This document shows, piece after piece, positions 48,714-50,610 of a stretch of DNA of 50,610 nucleotides. Position 1 is the stretch's first letter, and the number at the start of each line of letters is the position of its first letter. Source of the DNA: Chloroflexota bacterium (GTDB taxonomy: Bacteria; Chloroflexota; UBA11872; VXOZ01); NCBI GenBank assembly GCA_026710945.1, contig JAPOQA010000031.1, positions 1-50,610 on the forward strand, read 5' to 3'. The notes beneath the pieces are model-generated. The model was not told the DNA's origin. It worked only from the letters and a program-made list of their open reading frames with translations, and searched no databases. Position numbers and translations under genes: made by a program.

Positions 48714-49732
48714 CCGCAATGGCAGAGCACGCTCCCATACGCACCATTCACGTTGGTGTTGGACGCCGTGGACGGTGGCCGCTGGAAGTGCTGACGGCTG
48801 ACCCGCGCTTTCAGCCTGTAGCCCTCGTAGACGTTTCTGCGGAATTGCTCGTAGAGGCCCGGGCGCTGACGCGTCTGGACGAGGCGGCTTCATGCTCGCA
48901 ACTCGAAGCAGCACTGGCAGCCGTCCCCGCCGACGCCGTCATCATCTGTACGCCCACGGCATTTCACGGCCCTTTGGCACGGCAAGCATTTCAGGCCGGC
49001 AAGGACGTGCTCGTAGAAAAAGGCATGACGACGAACTGGCAAGATGCCGTTGCGCTGGTCGCCGAGGCAGAGAGCGCCGACGTGAGATTCTGTGTATCGC
49101 AGAACTACCGCTACCGGACGGAAGTGCAGACGCTGAAAGCCGCTGTTGCCAGTGGCGCTTACGGCACGCCCCACCTCATCGACCTCGTCCATCACCGCTA
49201 CCGGCCCACGCCCCGCACATTGGACTACCATTTTGCAATGGTATGGGACATGAGCGTGCACCATCTCGACAATTTGGTGTTCTGCTTTGGGCCGGTTGCC
49301 GAAGTCACGGCCCGCAGTTTCACGACGCCCTGGTCGCAGTATTCCCACGACGCGGGCGTCTCCGGCGTGCTCCACTTCGCGAGCGGTGCCATTGCCACCT
49401 ACGCCATGTCGCACATTGCCAGCTTCAACGACTACCGCTTTGTCGTGCAAAGCGCCGAGGGAGTGCTCACCTGGGACGGGACAGACTGGCAGTGGCAGGA
49501 AACGCCGCAGGCAGACTTCGGCAAAGCGCAACCGCCGCAGCCCGTGCCGCATGCGCCGGCGCCCGCTCGCAGCGAGCAAGGCGTCATCGACGCCTTCTAC
49601 CGGTACATCGCGAATGGCGTCGAGCCCGGTATCAGCGGACGCAACAACCTGGAAGTGCTCCGCGCCTGCGAAATGCTCTGCCGCTCAAGCCAAGAACAGC
49701 GCACCGTACGGAGCGATGAAGTGCGCCCATAG
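48710..49732 (+). CDS. Gfo/Idh/MocA-family oxidoreductase
   Basis: A dehydrogenase of 340 residues overlapping the enolase-superfamily gene by four bases (ATGA). The nucleotide region is VGVGRRGRWPLEVL, with a GRRGR variant of the glycine motif, then AVIICTPTAFHG and the EKGMTTNW catalytic-loop equivalent (EKP replaced by EKG). WDMSVHHLDNL contains the paired histidines expected in the active site. Together with its partner it should oxidise or dehydrate a carbohydrate-derived acid. A second ATG four codons later is possible. Confidence 0.9.
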   Translation: MTAMAEHAPIRTIHVGVGRRGRWPLEVLTADPRFQPVALVDVSAELLVEARALTRLDEAASCSQLEAALAAVPADAVIICTPTAFHGPLARQAFQAGKDVLVEKGMTTNWQDAVALVAEAESADVRFCVSQNYRYRTEVQTLKAAVASGAYGTPHLIDLVHHRYRPTPRTLDYHFAMVWDMSVHHLDNLVFCFGPVAEVTARSFTTPWSQYSHDAGVSGVLHFASGAIATYAMSHIASFNDYRFVVQSAEGVLTWDGTDWQWQETPQADFGKAQPPQPVPHAPAPARSEQGVIDAFYRYIANGVEPGISGRNNLEVLRACEMLCRSSQEQRTVRSDEVRP

Positions 49733-49763
49733 GAGACTTTTGCGAAACCCTAGCGGAAGCGAG

Positions 49764-49835
49764 AGAATTCCCTCTCCCTCGACAGGAGAGGGAGTGCCCC
49801 TGCCTGAAGGTGGGGTTATGCAAGGGTCTCCATAG
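49764..49835. repeat. Dispersed GAGAGGG/TTATGCAA repeat
   Basis: CCCTCTCCCTCGACAGGAGAGGG forms a hairpin of about seven base pairs, followed by the GGGGTTATGCAAGGGTCTCC module. The same module pair, in other arrangement, lies at about 21930-22000 and 20446-20470. Confidence 0.55.
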
Positions 49836-49964
49836 GCTCATTGACCTCTTGGATGCATAAATGGATCTGGGGAATGTCGCAGGCCTGCCGCGTGTCAATG
49901 TTCACAAAGAATTCACATTCCAGGACTAGAATGTCGACGAAGCAATCGCCGAATATGAGGAGAA

Positions 49965-50576
49965 GTGTCAGCACATATCATGAAGACTCGCTTGCTTGTG
50001 TGCCTAGCCGGACTTGCCATGCTTGTTTCCTGCGCGTCCCAAACTGAGTTTCAGTCCGGAATGACCATCACACGCGCGGCACAACCAACGGAAGTGCCGA
50101 CGCCCGCGCCACAACCGGCTGCCCCAACGCCCTCCGCCGAAAGTCTCATCATGCTGCAAGACCCGCTTGACGAGCCGGAGTTCTATTGCGTCGACGTCGC
50201 GGGTTTTGGCAGCAATCTGAATCTGAACGCTCCGCTCCAGGCCCACACGTGCAAGCCCGGCGCCGCCGATGAGCTCTTCATTTTCAACCGTCCCGCACCG
50301 GGCCAGTTCTATATGAATGCCTACGACGTGTGCCTGGAGGCGGGCGAAGGCGTGCTGTACGTGAAAGCGTGTTCGGACTCTCAGAATCAGCGATTCGTGT
50401 TCGGTAGCGATGGGAATATTAACCCGCAAGATTCGAGTCTATGCCTTGCGGTCGAGACTGGCGAGGGACAGCCCGCTGGCGGCAGATCTCACGTGCGCCG
50501 CGATCTTTTGCTGCAAGCCTGCACAGACGTTGAAGACAGTCACGCCCGCTGGGCGCTCCCGGGTCCAAGACCGTAA
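49965..50576 (+). CDS. Secreted lipoprotein with beta-trefoil (ricin-type lectin-like) domain
   Basis: A 203-residue protein. From an internal ATG at 49980 the sequence MKTRLLVCLAGLAMLVSCAS is a lipoprotein signal with the modified Cys in SCAS. A Pro/Thr-rich spacer follows to about residue 60. The rest resembles ricin-B-type trefoil subdomains. Examples are FYCVDVAGFGSNLNLNAPL, then LQAHTC, YDVCLEAGEGVLYVKACSDSQNQRF, and SLCLAVETG with LLLQACTD; Cys pairs lie at matching places. Carbohydrate binding outside the cell is likely. The GTG at 49965 has AGGAG very close; the ATG at 49980 gives the cleaner signal peptide. Confidence 0.82.
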   Translation: MSAHIMKTRLLVCLAGLAMLVSCASQTEFQSGMTITRAAQPTEVPTPAPQPAAPTPSAESLIMLQDPLDEPEFYCVDVAGFGSNLNLNAPLQAHTCKPGAADELFIFNRPAPGQFYMNAYDVCLEAGEGVLYVKACSDSQNQRFVFGSDGNINPQDSSLCLAVETGEGQPAGGRSHVRRDLLLQACTDVEDSHARWALPGPRP

Positions 50577-50610
50577 TTGCTACCTGCTGTTGGATTGTTC
50601 TCCCAGGATG

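Overview
The window is about 50.6 kb of chromosome from a bacterium that looks like a member of the Chloroflexota, possibly a marine or sponge-associated lineage related to Caldilineaceae or SAR202. This assignment is inferred from gene content and repeat style; no rRNA is present. Supporting signs are Tat-type lipoprotein solute-binding proteins, several sulfatases and Gfo/Idh/MocA and enolase-superfamily enzymes, a long SRP RNA next to dnaX, a GC-rich base composition by eye, and many dispersed palindromic repeats between genes.

Layout. Positions 1-8544 hold a minus-strand catabolic set: an amino-acid-type solute-binding protein, an SDR, a sulfatase, a TIM-barrel protein and a D-threonine aldolase-like enzyme, with a DapA-family aldolase diverging from the last. 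Positions 8849-14796 carry an M20 peptidase, a 12-unit degenerate repeat array, a second sulfatase, an NYN-domain protein and a solute-binding lipoprotein. Positions 15133-21612 carry a pterin dehydratase, a TPP-riboswitch-controlled NCS1 transporter, a CinA-like protein, SelB and a THUMP-type RNA methyltransferase. An IscA/ErpA-type Fe-S protein (22148-22507) marks the left edge of a lower-GC accessory island (22694-26704). The island holds a TIR-like protein with a small conserved-looking partner, a DNA methyltransferase fused to an HNH domain, and a RelA/SpoT-domain protein of toxSAS type preceded by an overlapping 32-codon ORF. The right edge is the SRP RNA gene (26980-27252), followed by dnaX.

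The right half (30000-50576) contains a LarA-like enzyme, a DUF5678-like and retropepsin-like pair, an SDR, a cytochrome P450, a LysE exporter, tRNA-Arg(TCT) and DinB. Next come an NHL-repeat protein and a minus-strand sugar-type cluster of two solute-binding lipoproteins flanking two Gfo/Idh/MocA dehydrogenases. After these are rpsU, GDP-mannose 4,6-dehydratase, a chorismate mutase-like protein and a second degenerate CinA-like protein. The window closes with an overlapping enolase-superfamily and Gfo/Idh pair and a beta-trefoil-like lipoprotein.

How it fits together. Most of the window is heterotroph metabolism: capture of sugars or amino acids by lipoproteins, desulfation, dehydration and oxidation of sugar acids. 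Core genes (selB, dnaX/ffs, rpsU, dinB, iscA-type) are interspersed. The most interesting part is the island at 22.7-26.7 kb, which resembles a phage-defence locus but does not match a complete named system that I recognise. Secondary points of interest are the riboswitch with a visible antiterminator pairing, the dimeric repeat array, mutually exclusive hairpins in the selB leader, and a dispersed repeat inserted in frame in a CinA-like gene.
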